The notes beneath the pieces were generated by a model. It was not told the origin of the DNA. It did not search any database and was given only the letters and a program-made list of their open reading frames with translations. From the NCBI GenBank assembly GCA_017849575.1, contig JAFIGV010000007.1, forward strand, positions 62,001 through 126,000: DNA of 64,000 nt, read 5' to 3'. This DNA is from Flavipsychrobacter sp. (GTDB lineage: Bacteria > Bacteroidota > Bacteroidia > Chitinophagales > Chitinophagaceae). Of the stretch, positions 28,601 through 38,700 are shown in pieces. The stretch's first letter is position 1, and every line of letters starts with the position of its first letter. The position numbers and the translations under genes are program-made.

Positions 28601-29943
28601 TTGAGGAGAACCGGATGTCCTTTCAAAACGTTTTCAAGAATATCCCAAACAACGCTCTCTTTCTTTTCTACAAGCTTCTTGGCGCTCTTTACGGTCTTTA
28701 CAATACCTCTTTCTATGAGCTTACGGATGATGAACGGCTTGAACAGTTCTGCCGCCATGTCTTTCGGCAGACCGCACTCATGGAGTTTCATTTCCGGACC
28801 CACCACGATTACCGAACGACCAGAATAGTCCACACGTTTACCGAGCAGGTTTTGGCGGAAACGACCTTGCTTTCCTTTCAATACATCCGACAGCGATTTC
28901 AGTGCGCGGCCACCTTCTGCTTTTACAGCGTTAGATTTACGCGAGTTATCGAACAGACTATCAACAGCTTCCTGAAGCATGCGCTTTTCATTACGCAGGA
29001 TCACTTCAGGAGCTTTGATTTCAATCAGTCTTTTCAGACGATTGTTACGAATAATAACACGACGATAAAGATCGTTGAGATCTGACGAAGCGAAACGACC
29101 GCCATCCAAAGGAACGAGTGGACGCAGCTCCGGCGGAATGACAGGAATGTACTGCATCACCATCCACTCCAGACGGTTTTCTACACGTGTATTCGCATCG
29201 CGGAACGCTTCCACAACAGAAAGACGCTTCAGAGCCTCTTGCTTACGTTGCTGTGAAGTTTCGTTGGCTGCGGCATTACGCAGGTCGTAAGAAAGCTGAT
29301 CCAGATCAATACGGCTCAGCAAAGAATGCAGCGCCTCGGCACCCATCTTAGCGATGAACTTATTCGGATCTTCGTCAGGCAGGTACTGATTTTCTTTGGA
29401 AATGCTATCCAGTATCTCCAGATATTCATCCTCAGTTACAAGCTGTAATTCCGTTTTCTCAGAATCTTTAAGATTGAGTTTCTGACGGATAAGATCATCG
29501 GCTTCGCCACCTTGTACTACCACATAACGCTCGTAGTACACGATGCTTTCCAGCTTTTTGGAGCTTACGCCCAGCATGTAGCCGATCTTATTAGGAAGCG
29601 ACTTGAAATACCAAATGTGAACGATAGGAACCACAAGTTTGATGTGTCCCATACGCTCACGACGTACTTTCTTTTCCGTCACTTCTACACCACAACGGTC
29701 GCAGACAATACCCTTGTAACGGATACGCTTGTACTTACCGCAGTAGCATTCGTAGTCCTTTACGGGACCAAATATTTTTTCGCAGAACAAACCGTCGCGC
29801 TCAGGCTTATAAGTACGATAGTTGATCGTTTCCGGCTTGAGTACCTCGCCATAGGAACGGTCCAGAATAGCATCGGGAGAAGCAAGACTGATCGTAATCT
29901 TATTAAATCCAGCTTTGGGACGATTTTCCTTTTTAATAGCCAT
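25621..29943 (-). CDS. rpoC: RNA polymerase subunit beta'
   Basis: Catalytic subunit of RNA polymerase, 1440 aa. The first zinc site is C66, C68, C81, C84 ([13 protein letters not shown]); the Mg-binding loop NADFDGDQ is at 482-489 with D484, D486, D488; the second zinc site lies in [13 protein letters not shown]. The bridge-helix and trigger-loop region ([16 protein letters not shown]) and the C-terminal [13 protein letters not shown] are present, so the gene is complete. It normally follows rpoB directly; here a 475-bp spacer holds the four-helix-bundle gene and its repeats, so rpoC may be reached by read-through across that insert. A strong terminator follows. Confidence 0.98.
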   Translation of the reverse strand: MAIKKENRPKAGFNKITISLASPDAILDRSYGEVLKPETINYRTYKPERDGLFCEKIFGPVKDYECYCGKYKRIRYKGIVCDRCGVEVTEKKVRRERMGHIKLVVPIVHIWYFKSLPNKIGYMLGVSSKKLESIVYYERYVVVQGGEADDLIRQKLNLKDSEKTELQLVTEDEYLEILDSISKENQYLPDEDPNKFIAKMGAEALHSLLSRIDLDQLSYDLRNAAANETSQQRKQEALKRLSVVEAFRDANTRVENRLEWMVMQYIPVIPPELRPLVPLDGGRFASSDLNDLYRRVIIRNNRLKRLIEIKAPEVILRNEKRMLQEAVDSLFDNSRKSNAVKAEGGRALKSLSDVLKGKQGRFRQNLLGKRVDYSGRSVIVVGPEMKLHECGLPKDMAAELFKPFIIRKLIERGIVKTVKSAKKLVEKKESVVWDILENVLKGHPVLLNRAPTLHRLSIQAFQPRLIEGKAIQLHPLVCSAFNADFDGDQMAVHVPLSHAAIIEAQLLMLASHNILNPQNGTPITLPSQDMVLGLYYISKGKKTQGDEIIKGEGMAFYSPEEVIIAHNEGRVALHAWIKVKVDVKQKDGSLKRQLLETTVGRVIFNQFVPRENGFVNALLTKKSLREIIGDILTNAGIPKTVQFLDDIKTLGFRTAFNGGLSFSINDLKIPDVKEELVQSAQAEVDEVWDNYNMGLITNNERYNQIIDIWSRVDTRVTETLIREMANDKQGFNSVYMMLDSGARGSKQQVKQLAGLRGLMAKPRRSGSTGSEIIENPILSNFKTGLSVLEYFISTHGARKGLADTALKTADAGYLTRRLVDVAQDVVINEEDCGTLRGIATSALKDNEEIVEPLLDRIVGRTSLHDVYDPINDVLLVQAGDEITDAVAKAIEDAGIETVEIRSVLTCEARRGVCAKCYGKNLATGYMTQKGDAVGIIAAQSIGEPGTQLTLRTFHVGGVAGSSAIESQLVAKFDGTIQFDGLRTTQFTDVEGDKQTVVIGRTGEVRIVDVTNDRLLITNNIPYGSNLKVKDGQKIAKGDVICSWDPFNAVIISEVSGRIQFENVIEGVTYREEADEQTGHREKVVIETKDKTKIPGIIVEGKDVKSYNLPVGSHIVVDAGEDVHNGQVIVKIPRVMGRSRDITGGLPRVTELFEARNPSNPAVVAEVDGVVSFGNIKRGNREIIIESREGLVKKYLVPLTRHIMVQDGDFVKAGTALSDGAITPGDILAIKGPFAVQEYLVNEIQEVYRLQGVKINDKHIEVIVRQMMRKVNVVDPGDTKFLEDDTADKFELIEENDWIYDKKVVTEAGDSDKLHPGQIVTLREIREENSLLRRSDKKLVEFRDANPATSTPMLHGITKASLGTQSWISAASFQETTKVLSTAAITGKSDMLMGLKENVITGNLIPAGTGMRDFEDIIVGSKEEFDLLMASRDVLQFDEEE

Positions 29944-29970
29944 ATTAAGAAAGAAGTGTTTTTTTGTTTT

Positions 29971-30009
29971 AGTATCAAGAAATTAGTATCAAGTATCAAG
30001 ATTACCTGA
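29971..30009. repeat. downstream repeat array of the four-helix-bundle insert
   Basis: Three copies of AGTATCAAG (29971-29979, 29985-29993, 29992-30000), a 7-bp periodic unit TATCAAG, continue into TTACCTGA at 30002-30009. This end is an imperfect inverted copy of the other flank, which on the minus strand reads AGTATCAAGA, nine extra bases, then TACCTGA. Seen directly in sequence; their meaning as element ends is inference. Confidence 0.75.
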
Positions 30010-30352
30010 GTGAGTTATTCAAACCGTTAAGCATCTTTTGCACTTCATTGGTTAACATCAAGAGTTCATCTGCTATTTCGTTGTTGAAGTAACCAAACCT
30101 ACTACTCAAAATAATTTGCGTTTCAAGTTCGTAAGAAGAGCCAATTGCTATGTCAATAAAATTTGCCAGCATAGCCTTGGAACTTCTTCCGCATCCTTCA
30201 GCAATATTGCTTGGTATGGATACAGCAGCCCTTTGCATTTGACTTACCAGGTTGTACCGTTCCGACTTTGGTAGTGATTCAGTAACCTGATAAATCCTTG
30301 CTGCAAGAACAACTGCTTTTTGCCATACCTGCAATTCTTTGAAGTTGTGCAT
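30002..30352 (-). CDS. four-helix-bundle protein (23S rRNA intervening-sequence protein family)
   Basis: Small protein of 116 aa in the S23/IVP four-helix-bundle family. The N-terminus MHNFKELQVWQKAVVLA, the middle LPKSERYNLVSQMQRAAVSI and PSNIAEGCGR are highly typical. Members occur inside 23S rRNA intervening sequences of spirochaetes and, in Bacteroidota, as many scattered chromosomal copies; a related protein (Avd) serves diversity-generating retroelements. No reverse transcriptase is nearby. The gene sits between rpoB and rpoC, in the same direction, and both sides carry 7-bp repeat arrays in opposite orientation (see repeats). This looks like insertion of a small mobile unit into an essential operon. 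The molecular role is unknown. Confidence 0.9.
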   Translation of the reverse strand: MHNFKELQVWQKAVVLAARIYQVTESLPKSERYNLVSQMQRAAVSIPSNIAEGCGRSSKAMLANFIDIAIGSSYELETQIILSSRFGYFNNEIADELLMLTNEVQKMLNGLNNSLR

Positions 30353-30370
30353 TATTTAAAGAACTTTCAA

Positions 30371-30417
30371 TCAGGTAGCAAGTACGTCTTGATACTTGCT
30401 ACCTGCTACTTGCTACT
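30371..30417. repeat. upstream repeat array and 13-bp hairpin of the four-helix-bundle insert
   Basis: On the minus strand, right after the rpoB stop, lie heptamers GTAGCAA, GTAGCAG, GTAGCAA and GTATCAA. A perfect 13-bp inverted repeat is included: CAGGTAGCAAGTA (30372-30384) with TACTTGCTACCTG (30393-30405), loop 8 nt. CTTGATACT at 30388-30396 is the inverse of the unit repeated at the other end. No T-run follows the hairpin, so it is not a typical terminator. Confidence 0.78.
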
Positions 30418-30418
30418 C

Positions 30419-33400
30419 CTATTCAAATTTCAGCTCAAGACCCAATCCTCTCAGTTCATTCACCAATACATTGAATGACTCAGGGATGCCAGGACGCGGC
30501 ACATTGTCGCCTTTTACGATGGCCTCATAAGTCTTTGCACGACCTATGATATCATCAGACTTCAGCGTGAGCAGTTCCTGCAGGATGTTTGATGCTCCAT
30601 AGGCCTCAAGTGCCCACACCTCCATCTCACCAAAACGCTGACCACCGAACTGTGCCTTACCACCCAAAGGTTGCTGAGTAATAAGCGAGTACGGACCAAT
30701 GGAACGTGCGTGCATCTTATCGTCAACCATGTGATGTAGTTTGATCATATAGATGATACCCACGGTTGCTTTTTGGTGGAAGCGCTCTCCTGTTTCACCG
30801 TCATAGAGATAAGTATGCCCAAATTCAGGAAGCCCGGCTTCACCGATCAATTCTCCAATTTCCTCTACAGTAGCTCCGTCGAAGATGGGGGTAGCAAATC
30901 TTACGCCCAGCTTTTCACCCGCCCAGCCCAGAACGGTTTCATAGATCTGTCCGAGGTTCATCCGCGAGGGTACACCAAGCGGGTTCAGCACAATGTCAAC
31001 CGGAGTTCCATCTTCGAGGAAAGGCATATCTTCCTGACGAACGATACGGGCAACAATACCTTTGTTACCGTGGCGGCCCGCCATCTTATCCCCCACCTTC
31101 AGCTTACGCTTAGAGGCCAGATAAACCTTTGCCAGTTTCAGTACGCCTGCAGGAAGTTCATCACCGATAGACAGATTAAATTTCTCGCGCTTATAACGGC
31201 CTACTTCCTCATTAAACTTGATGTTGTAGTTGTGCAGCAAAAGGTTAATCAGATCATCTGTTTCGCTATCGCCTGTCCATCCCAGAGGGTTAACATTGGC
31301 AAAGTCAATCGACCCAAGCGTCTTGCTGTTGAACTTTCCGCCTTTCGCCAGTACCAGCTCTCCGAAATTGTTGGAGATACCCGCAGATGATTTGTCTTTC
31401 AACAAAGTCATCAGTTTCTCCATCAGGAGGCTTTTCAGGTCTTCAACATTCTTATCATGTACCTTTTCGATCTTCTCCAGTTGCGTCTTCTCACGAACCT
31501 TTGAGTTCTTGTCTTTCTTGGCGCGCTGGAAAAGCTTTTTATCAATCACAATACCTTCTACCCCGCTTGGCGCTTTCAGAGAAGCATCTTTTGCATCGCC
31601 GGCTTTATCGCCAAAGATGGCACGCAGAAGTTTTTCTTCCGGAGTAGGATCGGTTTCACCTTTCGGTGTGATCTTACCAATCAGAATGTCGCCCTCTTTG
31701 ATATGCGCTCCGATGCGGATAATACCGTTCTCATCAAGATCCTTAGTGGCTTCTTCCGAAACGTTAGGGATGTCTGGCGTCAATTCCTCTTCACCGAGTT
31801 TTGTGTCACGAACTTCAAGTTCGTACTCATCAATGTGTACAGAAGTAAACCAATCCTCGCGTGCAACTTTTTCATTGATCACGATGGCATCCTCAAAGTT
31901 GTAACCCTTCCAGGGCATGAACGCCACTTTCAGGTTACGACCTAATGCCAGCTCACCATTTTGTGTAGCATATCCTTCAGTAAGGAAGTCGCCTTCTTTC
32001 ACCTTTTGGCCGCGACGAACAGCCGGCTTCAGGGTGATGCTGGTGCTTTGGTTGGTCTTAATATATTTTGTAAGCGTGTAAATTCTCAGATCATCCTCAA
32101 AAGAAACGAGACGGTCTTTATCATTTCTATCGTAACGTACATGAATTTCTTTAGCATCCACGTACTCAACAATACCGTTTCCTTCTGCGTGGATCTGAAT
32201 TCTCGCGTCACGAGCAGCTTTGCCTTCTAAACCTGTACCCACGATAGGCACCTGAGGACGTATCAGCGGCACCGCCTGACGTTGCATGTTCGATCCCATC
32301 AGCGCACGGTTGGCATCATCATGCTCGAGGAACGGAATCAGGGATGCAGAAAGACCCACAATCTGGTTGGGTGCCACATCCATGAACTCTACTTCTTCGG
32401 GTTCGAGGATCGGGAAGTCGCCTGTTTGCCGGCTCTTGATGGCCTTCTCAGCAAATACACCTTTGTCGTCCAAAGGAACATTTGCCTGCGCAATCTTGGC
32501 TTCATCTTCTTCCTCAGCGCTGAGGTAGGTATAGTTTTTCAGATCTACTTTACCTTCTTTCACCTTGCGGTAAGGTGTTTCGATAAAGCCCATTTCATTG
32601 ATCTTGGCATGCACACAAAGCGTAGAGATCAAACCAATGTTCGGTCCTTCCGGTGTTTCGATGGTACACAGACGACCATAGTGAGAGTAGTGAACGTCAC
32701 GTACTTCAAAGCCCGCACGCTCGCGGCTCAGACCACCGGGACCGAGTGCGGAAATACGACGCTTGTGCGTAATTTCCGAAAGCGGATTAGTCTGATCGAG
32801 GAACTGCGACAACTGCGATGTACCGAAGAATGAGTTGATCACTGAAGAAAGTGTACGGGCATTGATCAGATCAATAGGAGTAAACACTTCGTTATCGCGC
32901 ACATTCATACGCTCGCGAATGGTACGCGCCATACGCGCCAGACCCACACCAAACTGTGCAAACAACTGCTCGCCTACGGTACGTACACGACGGTTGCTCA
33001 GGTGGTCAATGTCATCAATTTCTGCTTTACCATTGGTAAGACGAACAAGATATTTGATGATCGCAATGATGTCCTGTTTGGTTAATACTTTCGTATCGAG
33101 GTCAATGTCAAGACCCAGCTTGCGATTGATTTTATAGCGACCAACTTCTCCAAGATCGTAACGTTTGTCGGAGAAGAACAGCTTGTCAATAATACCACGG
33201 GCGGTTTCATCATCCGGAGCATCCGATCCACGAAGCTGACGATAGATATGTTGAACCGCTTCCAGTTCAGAGTTGGAAGTATCTTTATTAAGGGTGTTGT
33301 AGATAATGGAGTAATCGCCGCTTACCTCTTCTTTTTGCAGGAAGATGGTTTGGATACCCATGTCGAGAATCATGGCTGCATTCTCTTCATCGAGTACGTT

Positions 33401-34231
33401 ATCACGATCCAATACCACTTCATTCCGCTCGATGGTCACCACTTCACCGGTATCTTCATCTACGAAGTCTTCTGTCCAGCTACGCAATACACGCGCAGCA
33501 AGGCGACGACCGATGTTGGCGTCAAGGCTCTTACGATCTGCTTTTATTTCGTCTGCCATTCCAAACAGTTCGAGGATATCTTTATCCGTTTCGAAACCGA
33601 TGGAGCGCAAAAGTGTAGTAACCGGGAATTTCTTTTTACGATCAATGTACGCATACATCACATTGTTGATGTCCGTAGCAAATTCCATCCATGCGCCTTT
33701 AAAAGGAATCACACGGGCAGAATAGATTTTAGTACCGTTGGGGTGAACGCTTTGACCGAAGAATACGCCCGGAGAACGATGCAACTGTGAAACCACAACA
33801 CGCTCGGCACCGTTGATCACAAATGTACCGCGAGGGGTCATATAGGGGATATTACCCAGGAACACATCCTGAACAATAGTCTCGAAATCTACGTGCTCCT
33901 CATCATTACAGCTCAGTCGCAACTTGGCTTTGAGGGGAACCGAATAGGTAAGCCCGCGCTCCATACACTCTTCTATAGTGTAGCGGGGCGGATCAATAAA
34001 GTAATCAAGGAACTCCAGCACGAAGATGTTTCGCGTATCCGTGATCGGAAAGTTTTCCTTGAACACACGGAACAGACCTTCGTTATTACGCTTATCCGGC
34101 GTAGTCTCGAGCTGGAAAAAGTCCTTAAACGATTGAAGCTGAATGGCCAGCAGATCAGGGGTTTCGGCTACATCATGTATTTTGCCGAAGTTGATCCTAC
34201 CGGTAGCGGTTCGTTTTTTTGTTATAGCCAT
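30419..34231 (-). CDS. rpoB: RNA polymerase subunit beta
   Basis: Catalytic subunit of RNA polymerase, 1270 aa, complete. The rifampicin pocket reads [20 protein letters not shown] then [10 protein letters not shown], which matches the drug-sensitive form of the E. coli sequence except for conservative changes. Late motifs GRHGNKGIV and [20 protein letters not shown] are present and the C-terminus is the usual LGLELKFE. Upstream there is no rplJ-rplL but a single promoter-like site and a leader with a hairpin; downstream the four-helix-bundle insert precedes rpoC. Confidence 0.98.
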   Translation of the reverse strand: MAITKKRTATGRINFGKIHDVAETPDLLAIQLQSFKDFFQLETTPDKRNNEGLFRVFKENFPITDTRNIFVLEFLDYFIDPPRYTIEECMERGLTYSVPLKAKLRLSCNDEEHVDFETIVQDVFLGNIPYMTPRGTFVINGAERVVVSQLHRSPGVFFGQSVHPNGTKIYSARVIPFKGAWMEFATDINNVMYAYIDRKKKFPVTTLLRSIGFETDKDILELFGMADEIKADRKSLDANIGRRLAARVLRSWTEDFVDEDTGEVVTIERNEVVLDRDNVLDEENAAMILDMGIQTIFLQKEEVSGDYSIIYNTLNKDTSNSELEAVQHIYRQLRGSDAPDDETARGIIDKLFFSDKRYDLGEVGRYKINRKLGLDIDLDTKVLTKQDIIAIIKYLVRLTNGKAEIDDIDHLSNRRVRTVGEQLFAQFGVGLARMARTIRERMNVRDNEVFTPIDLINARTLSSVINSFFGTSQLSQFLDQTNPLSEITHKRRISALGPGGLSRERAGFEVRDVHYSHYGRLCTIETPEGPNIGLISTLCVHAKINEMGFIETPYRKVKEGKVDLKNYTYLSAEEEDEAKIAQANVPLDDKGVFAEKAIKSRQTGDFPILEPEEVEFMDVAPNQIVGLSASLIPFLEHDDANRALMGSNMQRQAVPLIRPQVPIVGTGLEGKAARDARIQIHAEGNGIVEYVDAKEIHVRYDRNDKDRLVSFEDDLRIYTLTKYIKTNQSTSITLKPAVRRGQKVKEGDFLTEGYATQNGELALGRNLKVAFMPWKGYNFEDAIVINEKVAREDWFTSVHIDEYELEVRDTKLGEEELTPDIPNVSEEATKDLDENGIIRIGAHIKEGDILIGKITPKGETDPTPEEKLLRAIFGDKAGDAKDASLKAPSGVEGIVIDKKLFQRAKKDKNSKVREKTQLEKIEKVHDKNVEDLKSLLMEKLMTLLKDKSSAGISNNFGELVLAKGGKFNSKTLGSIDFANVNPLGWTGDSETDDLINLLLHNYNIKFNEEVGRYKREKFNLSIGDELPAGVLKLAKVYLASKRKLKVGDKMAGRHGNKGIVARIVRQEDMPFLEDGTPVDIVLNPLGVPSRMNLGQIYETVLGWAGEKLGVRFATPIFDGATVEEIGELIGEAGLPEFGHTYLYDGETGERFHQKATVGIIYMIKLHHMVDDKMHARSIGPYSLITQQPLGGKAQFGGQRFGEMEVWALEAYGASNILQELLTLKSDDIIGRAKTYEAIVKGDNVPRPGIPESFNVLVNELRGLGLELKFE

Positions 34232-34260
34232 AGTATGTTAGAAACTCATTTTTTTACAAA

Positions 34261-34303
34261 GCAAAAACTACCCGACCCCAAAGGCTATCCTTTTTGGTCA
34301 GGT
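34261..34303 (-). promoter_or_regulatory. terminator-like hairpin in the rpoB leader (candidate attenuator)
   Basis: Minus-strand transcript: ACCUGACC (34303-34296) pairs with GGUCGGGU (34277-34270) with one G.U pair, and inside it AAAGG (34293-34289) pairs with CCUUU (34284-34280); a run of five U follows at once. It ends about 30 nt before the rpoB start, inside the predicted leader, as an attenuator would. Alternative reading: the terminator of a small upstream transcript. Confidence 0.55.
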
Positions 34304-34371
34304 CCTGGTTTGTATTAACAATAACTAGTTAGAATGTTGTTGCGCACAGCTAGCTCCCGGCAAAGGGACTG

Positions 34372-34402
34372 CAAATATACAGCAAGGCGTGGTTTGAGCA
34401 AA
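34372..34402 (-). promoter_or_regulatory. predicted rpoB-rpoC promoter (Bacteroidota type)
   Basis: On the minus strand TTTG (34402-34399), a 19-nt spacer and TATATTTG (34379-34372) match the Bacteroidota consensus TTTG-N17-23-TAnnTTTG. Transcription would start near 34365, giving a leader of about 130 nt before rpoB. This is the best promoter match in the window. Confidence 0.68.
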
Positions 34403-34554
34403 ATTTATTCCAAAAAATATCTTCGTGGAAAAAACCTTAACGTTTTCTATACCGGACTGCAACGATTCCAGGGTTCTTTCTCGCTCGTACGTAGCACTAC
34501 TCACCTACTAAAAAATTACTGCAACTGAAAAAAGACCTACTTCTGCTCTGGCTA

Positions 34555-34596
34555 ACTAAAACAAAGAGACCGCCCGTGTTTTTTTGGACAGCCTCT
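34555..34596 (-). terminator. intrinsic terminator after the gene at 34619-35761
   Basis: On the minus strand AGAGGCTGTCC (34596-34586) can pair with GGGCGGTCTCT (34575-34565) along 11 bp including three G.U pairs; an A-rich loop separates them and TTTGTTTT follows. Together with the promoter at 34372 it separates rpoB from the upstream gene. Confidence 0.65.
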
Positions 34597-34618
34597 CTCT
34601 ATGATACATTATTTTGAC

Positions 34619-35761
34619 TCACAGCACCAGGAACTTAGCGGTGTACACCGCCTGGCCCGACAAGGCAACAATGTGATAATAACCCGATGCTAAAGAACTG
34701 GTTTTAAACTGTGTATATTCACCTTCGGAAGTAAAACTTTTTATAAGCCTTCCGTGAGCATCAGTGATATGCATTTGAGTCGGAGTCGTAGCCCCCGGCA
34801 AAACGATTTGTAAGTTAGTGCCCCGGCTCAGGACAGATGGATAAAGGACTATTCCCGTATTTCGATTCGGATCATCTGTAAAATAGAGTGTACGGGAATA
34901 AAAGGAATGGCCATTGTTTTCTTCGACGAGTAATCGGTAAAAATGACCGGATTGCGCAGCGGGCCGGCGAAGAAAACTGTAATTTTTCTCCGTTAAGAAG
35001 GGTGAAACAGTACCTGCCACAGTCCATGACTTACCATCCGCGCTATACTCTACCGACATTTTATGCGCATCCTGCGGGTGGGTCAGTTCCCATTTCAGAG
35101 TGGTTACTCCCTGCTCAAAGACCCCGGTAAACGTCCTAAGCGCCACAGACAGGGGCGTGCCATTTAAGGTAAGTGTGGACGCAGCCGTCGCCGTACCACT
35201 GTTAACAGGACTGTTGCTGGACGGATTACCGTAAAAAATTGCGGCATTGTTGGTTCTGTCCACTCCGTCAATTGCAAGACTTGTTGCCCAAATCGGCGCG
35301 CCTGTAGTGGCATTATCGAGCCGGTTATTACCCCAGTCAATGAGTGTAATATCTGCAGCATTCACTCCGGCCGGGGTGGTGATGGTGGCCAGCAAATATT
35401 CGGTACTATCAGCAAAGGTTGTGTTGGCAACATTGGGGTTTGACGTCCACGAGAACAGTGTGTTGTACCGGTTGCCATTACTTGTGCTTGAAGAGGTTGT
35501 TGTGGCCGCAGCACCAAGATAACTGCTGTTGGGCGACACGGCCCAAGAACCTTGCGGATCGGAAAAAGACTGAGGTATCTGCAAGACAAAAGTGAGATTG
35601 GAAATACCTGTGGTCACGGGTCCGATATTGCCCTGTGGTCTGAAAAATAACTGCAGAGTGGTCTGGCTGGTGGCCTTCAGAGTGAATTGCACGGTCTGTG
35701 CCATCGCTACAGGTACCGTAACGGCAAGAAGAATGGTTGATAAAAGTCGTTTCATAAGCAT
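34619..35761 (-). CDS. secreted protein with T9SS type A sorting domain
   Basis: Exported protein of 380 aa. Signal peptide at 1-21 (MLMKRLLSTILLAVTVPVAMA). Residues about 22-190 form a beta-rich domain of unknown family with Thr/Ser-rich strands (QTVQFTLKATSQTTLQLFF). A fibronectin-like or similar segment with LKWELTHPQDAHKMSVEYS follows, and the last 80 residues (IVLYPSVLSRGTNLQIVLPG, later ASGYYHIVALSGQAVYTAKF) form a T9SS type A sorting domain. It starts 31 bp after the stop of the TSP3-repeat protein upstream and is very likely co-transcribed with it, so the two may work together at the cell surface. Function unknown. Confidence 0.85.
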   Translation of the reverse strand: MLMKRLLSTILLAVTVPVAMAQTVQFTLKATSQTTLQLFFRPQGNIGPVTTGISNLTFVLQIPQSFSDPQGSWAVSPNSSYLGAAATTTSSSTSNGNRYNTLFSWTSNPNVANTTFADSTEYLLATITTPAGVNAADITLIDWGNNRLDNATTGAPIWATSLAIDGVDRTNNAAIFYGNPSSNSPVNSGTATAASTLTLNGTPLSVALRTFTGVFEQGVTTLKWELTHPQDAHKMSVEYSADGKSWTVAGTVSPFLTEKNYSFLRRPAAQSGHFYRLLVEENNGHSFYSRTLYFTDDPNRNTGIVLYPSVLSRGTNLQIVLPGATTPTQMHITDAHGRLIKSFTSEGEYTQFKTSSLASGYYHIVALSGQAVYTAKFLVL

Positions 35762-35792
35762 GGTATTTTATTTTAGGGTGATACAAAGATTT

Positions 35793-38700
35793 TTAGGGCA
35801 ACTGCTCCTGAATATATTCGAACTCATCGCCCGTCAGCGGTTGCGACAAGATCCAGTCGCGATCGTTGCCCGGTGCTGTCATGTAGGTTGCACCGTCGAG
35901 GTTTACATCTCCATTGCTGTAAATGTTCAGATAGTTGAACGGATCGGATGAGATCATCAACAGGAGTGCATCCCGATCATTACCCGGTGCTGTGTAATAA
36001 ACTTGACCATCGCTGTTCACATCTCCACCAATTAAAGCGCGGCGCCCCGACGGCATTAGCTTTACGGGCGTACTACCATACAGCGGTGTCGTTACCTTGG
36101 TAAAATCAATAGTGACCGGGGTGCCGGAAACTACAACAGGATTGGCCGTCATTACACCGAGGTGGTTTCTATGTTTTACCGAGAGAAAATAATTTCCGGT
36201 ATCAATCATTACCCCCATCGGGTTTCCGTCACCACCCACGATATCTCCATCCCGCTGTAAAAGAGCATTGGCTGTACGGACCACCACCGACGATGCCCCG
36301 GCCTTTCGGAATTCCAGAAGCATCCAATCAACGATAGCATTCGGACTATTTGGGTTTGCAGCAAGAACGGTGGAAGTAGTCGCCTCATTTCCGCCGCCGG
36401 TTTGGGCAAAACGATTGTTAACACTTCCCTGATAGGGCTGCTGTAGTGGTATAAGCCCGGCTTGTCGCAGGTCATCGCGCATGAGCGTATCCGTCCCGTT
36501 AGCAAAACCTCCTTCAAGCGACAGACGTATGTGAAGAAGCGTCGTTGTTCCCAATCCTCCAAAATCATTGGGTTTACGGTCGTCTCCATGGTTATTAGCC
36601 ACGCCATCACTATCCGGGTCGGTGGGGTTATCTACCTGACCATTACCGTCGAGGTCCTGCCAGCCATTACCTCCTTCTACTATATCGGCCGTACCGTCGC
36701 CATCGCTGTCAGGATCTAAATAATCCGGCAACCCATCATTGTCGGTATCCACCGGCTGAAGCTGTAGTGCATCGCCAAAATGCGCGGGATCGCCATCGGT
36801 TGCACCCACAATGCCGTCGTGGTCCCCATCGCCTCCATCTGCCATTCCATCCTGATCGGCATCCGTATAGCCACCCTGACCGTTTTCCACCAGATCGCTG
36901 ATCAGGTCGTTGTCGCTGTCCAGATCGCGATAATCAGGCACCGCATCTGCATCACTGTCCAGCGGATGACCTAAGGGAGCTGTACCCCATAGCGGGCTTC
37001 CATCGGCGAGGTCTTTCACACCGTCGCGGTCGCTGTCTGCACCATCAACCATACCGTCGGAGTTAGCATCGGCAAAAAGTCCGGCATATCCTTCCATTAC
37101 ATCGTTAATCCCGTCATTGTCCGTGTCAAGGTCCACAAAATCGGGCGCGGCATCGCCGTCACTGTCGGCTAAAAGATAGTTGTTGGTTGCCGCTACCCCA
37201 TCGTCGGTTTCGACGATAGTAGCCATTCCGTTCGCACCGCGCAATACAGCAGGATCTATAACGGCATTAGAGTCCGCATCGAGCGACAAAAGCAGGCTAT
37301 GGACTATTCCGCTTTCATACAGATCTGCCAAACCATCGTCATCACTATCAAGGTCAAGATAGTTGGCTATTCCATCTCCATCTGCATCATCGTTCCGTAC
37401 GTTTCCATCATTATTACGGTCTTCTACAGCGTCTGCAATGCCATCATCATCAGCATCGGCATCGCAGGCATCGGCAATACCATCACCGTCGGTATCTCGA
37501 TAAACAGATTTTCCATTCAGAGCCGTGCAGTTGTCGCAGGCGTCGGGTATGCCATCGCCATCACTGTCGTAAGCATCGCTGCCGGAGCAAATATCATTTT
37601 CGTCGGGAATGCCATCATTATCCGAATCGCGTTGCACATAGGCATAATAAATTCTATAGCTTCCGCCCAGGCCCGAAGAGATCAGACCGCTGTTGAAAAC
37701 AATTTGTATTTCGTCGAAGGCGGCATTAGAGGGAAACCCGATAAAAGACTTGCCTGCGTTATCATTGAGCAAGCCGATAGATAGTAAAGCTGAGCCGGAC
37801 AAGGACGCGACAGGAGCAGCTCCGTTGTCCTTGTACAGATTTAGGGTAATAGCATCGAGTAATCCCAGATCAATCAGTCCCCCCTGCTTCGAAATCACAA
37901 AGCCAGCGATTGTACCAGCGGGGTAATCCGTGCCACTGTTTTTAACACTGATACTCGCCCCGCAGCCTACACTCAATAAAGCAGGAACGAATGTAGCATA
38001 GTCTGTGGTGCTACCATTCACAACGTTTGCCGTATTGCTTAGCGACTGACCGATACAGACCGTACCGAAACTGCCGGTTCTACTGCTATTAATGGAACCG
38101 TCATCGGGTGAGGGCTGCGCAACAGTAAGCGGGGTTTCGCCCTTAGAGCAACCACCCCCACTTTCAAAGGCGTAATAAATTTTTAAAGTACCCAGGTTTA
38201 CAGACGCGGGCTGAGCTACAACCAGCCGCACTTCATTAAAAGCGTGACTTGTCGTAAATGATAGTTCCCTGACGCCCTGACCGGCAGCACTTAATGCAGC
38301 AATCTCCAACAAACCATTACCTCCCGTGAACTGCGCAGTTTCCTGAAGAACGCCATAGAGATAGGTTTCTATGGAAACATGATTGAGCACATCGGCAATA
38401 AGCAGCGCCGCGTTGTAGCTCACTACAAATCCAACCCGGCTTCCCGCAGCATACTTCAGTTCTTTATCAAGCACAGAGACATAGGGTGCGTCCGCCAGTA
38501 ACGATACCCCCGCCGGAAGCGACAGGGACGCATAACTGTTTCGATTACCATCGGTGAGATTTGCGGCATCGCTAAACGTTACCAGCGCATTAGTAACACC
38601 CGCATTGAAACCCACCCGGGTAGAAGGACCTGCAATCTGATCATAGCAAATCGTATTACTATCAGACAATCCGCATTGCGGATCGAAGGCCATAGCATAA

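Noticed and set aside
36600-37640. Regularly spaced short repeats resembling a CRISPR array
   Set aside because: The repeats are the coding Asp-rich thrombospondin type 3 units of the surface protein, of unequal spacing and in frame.
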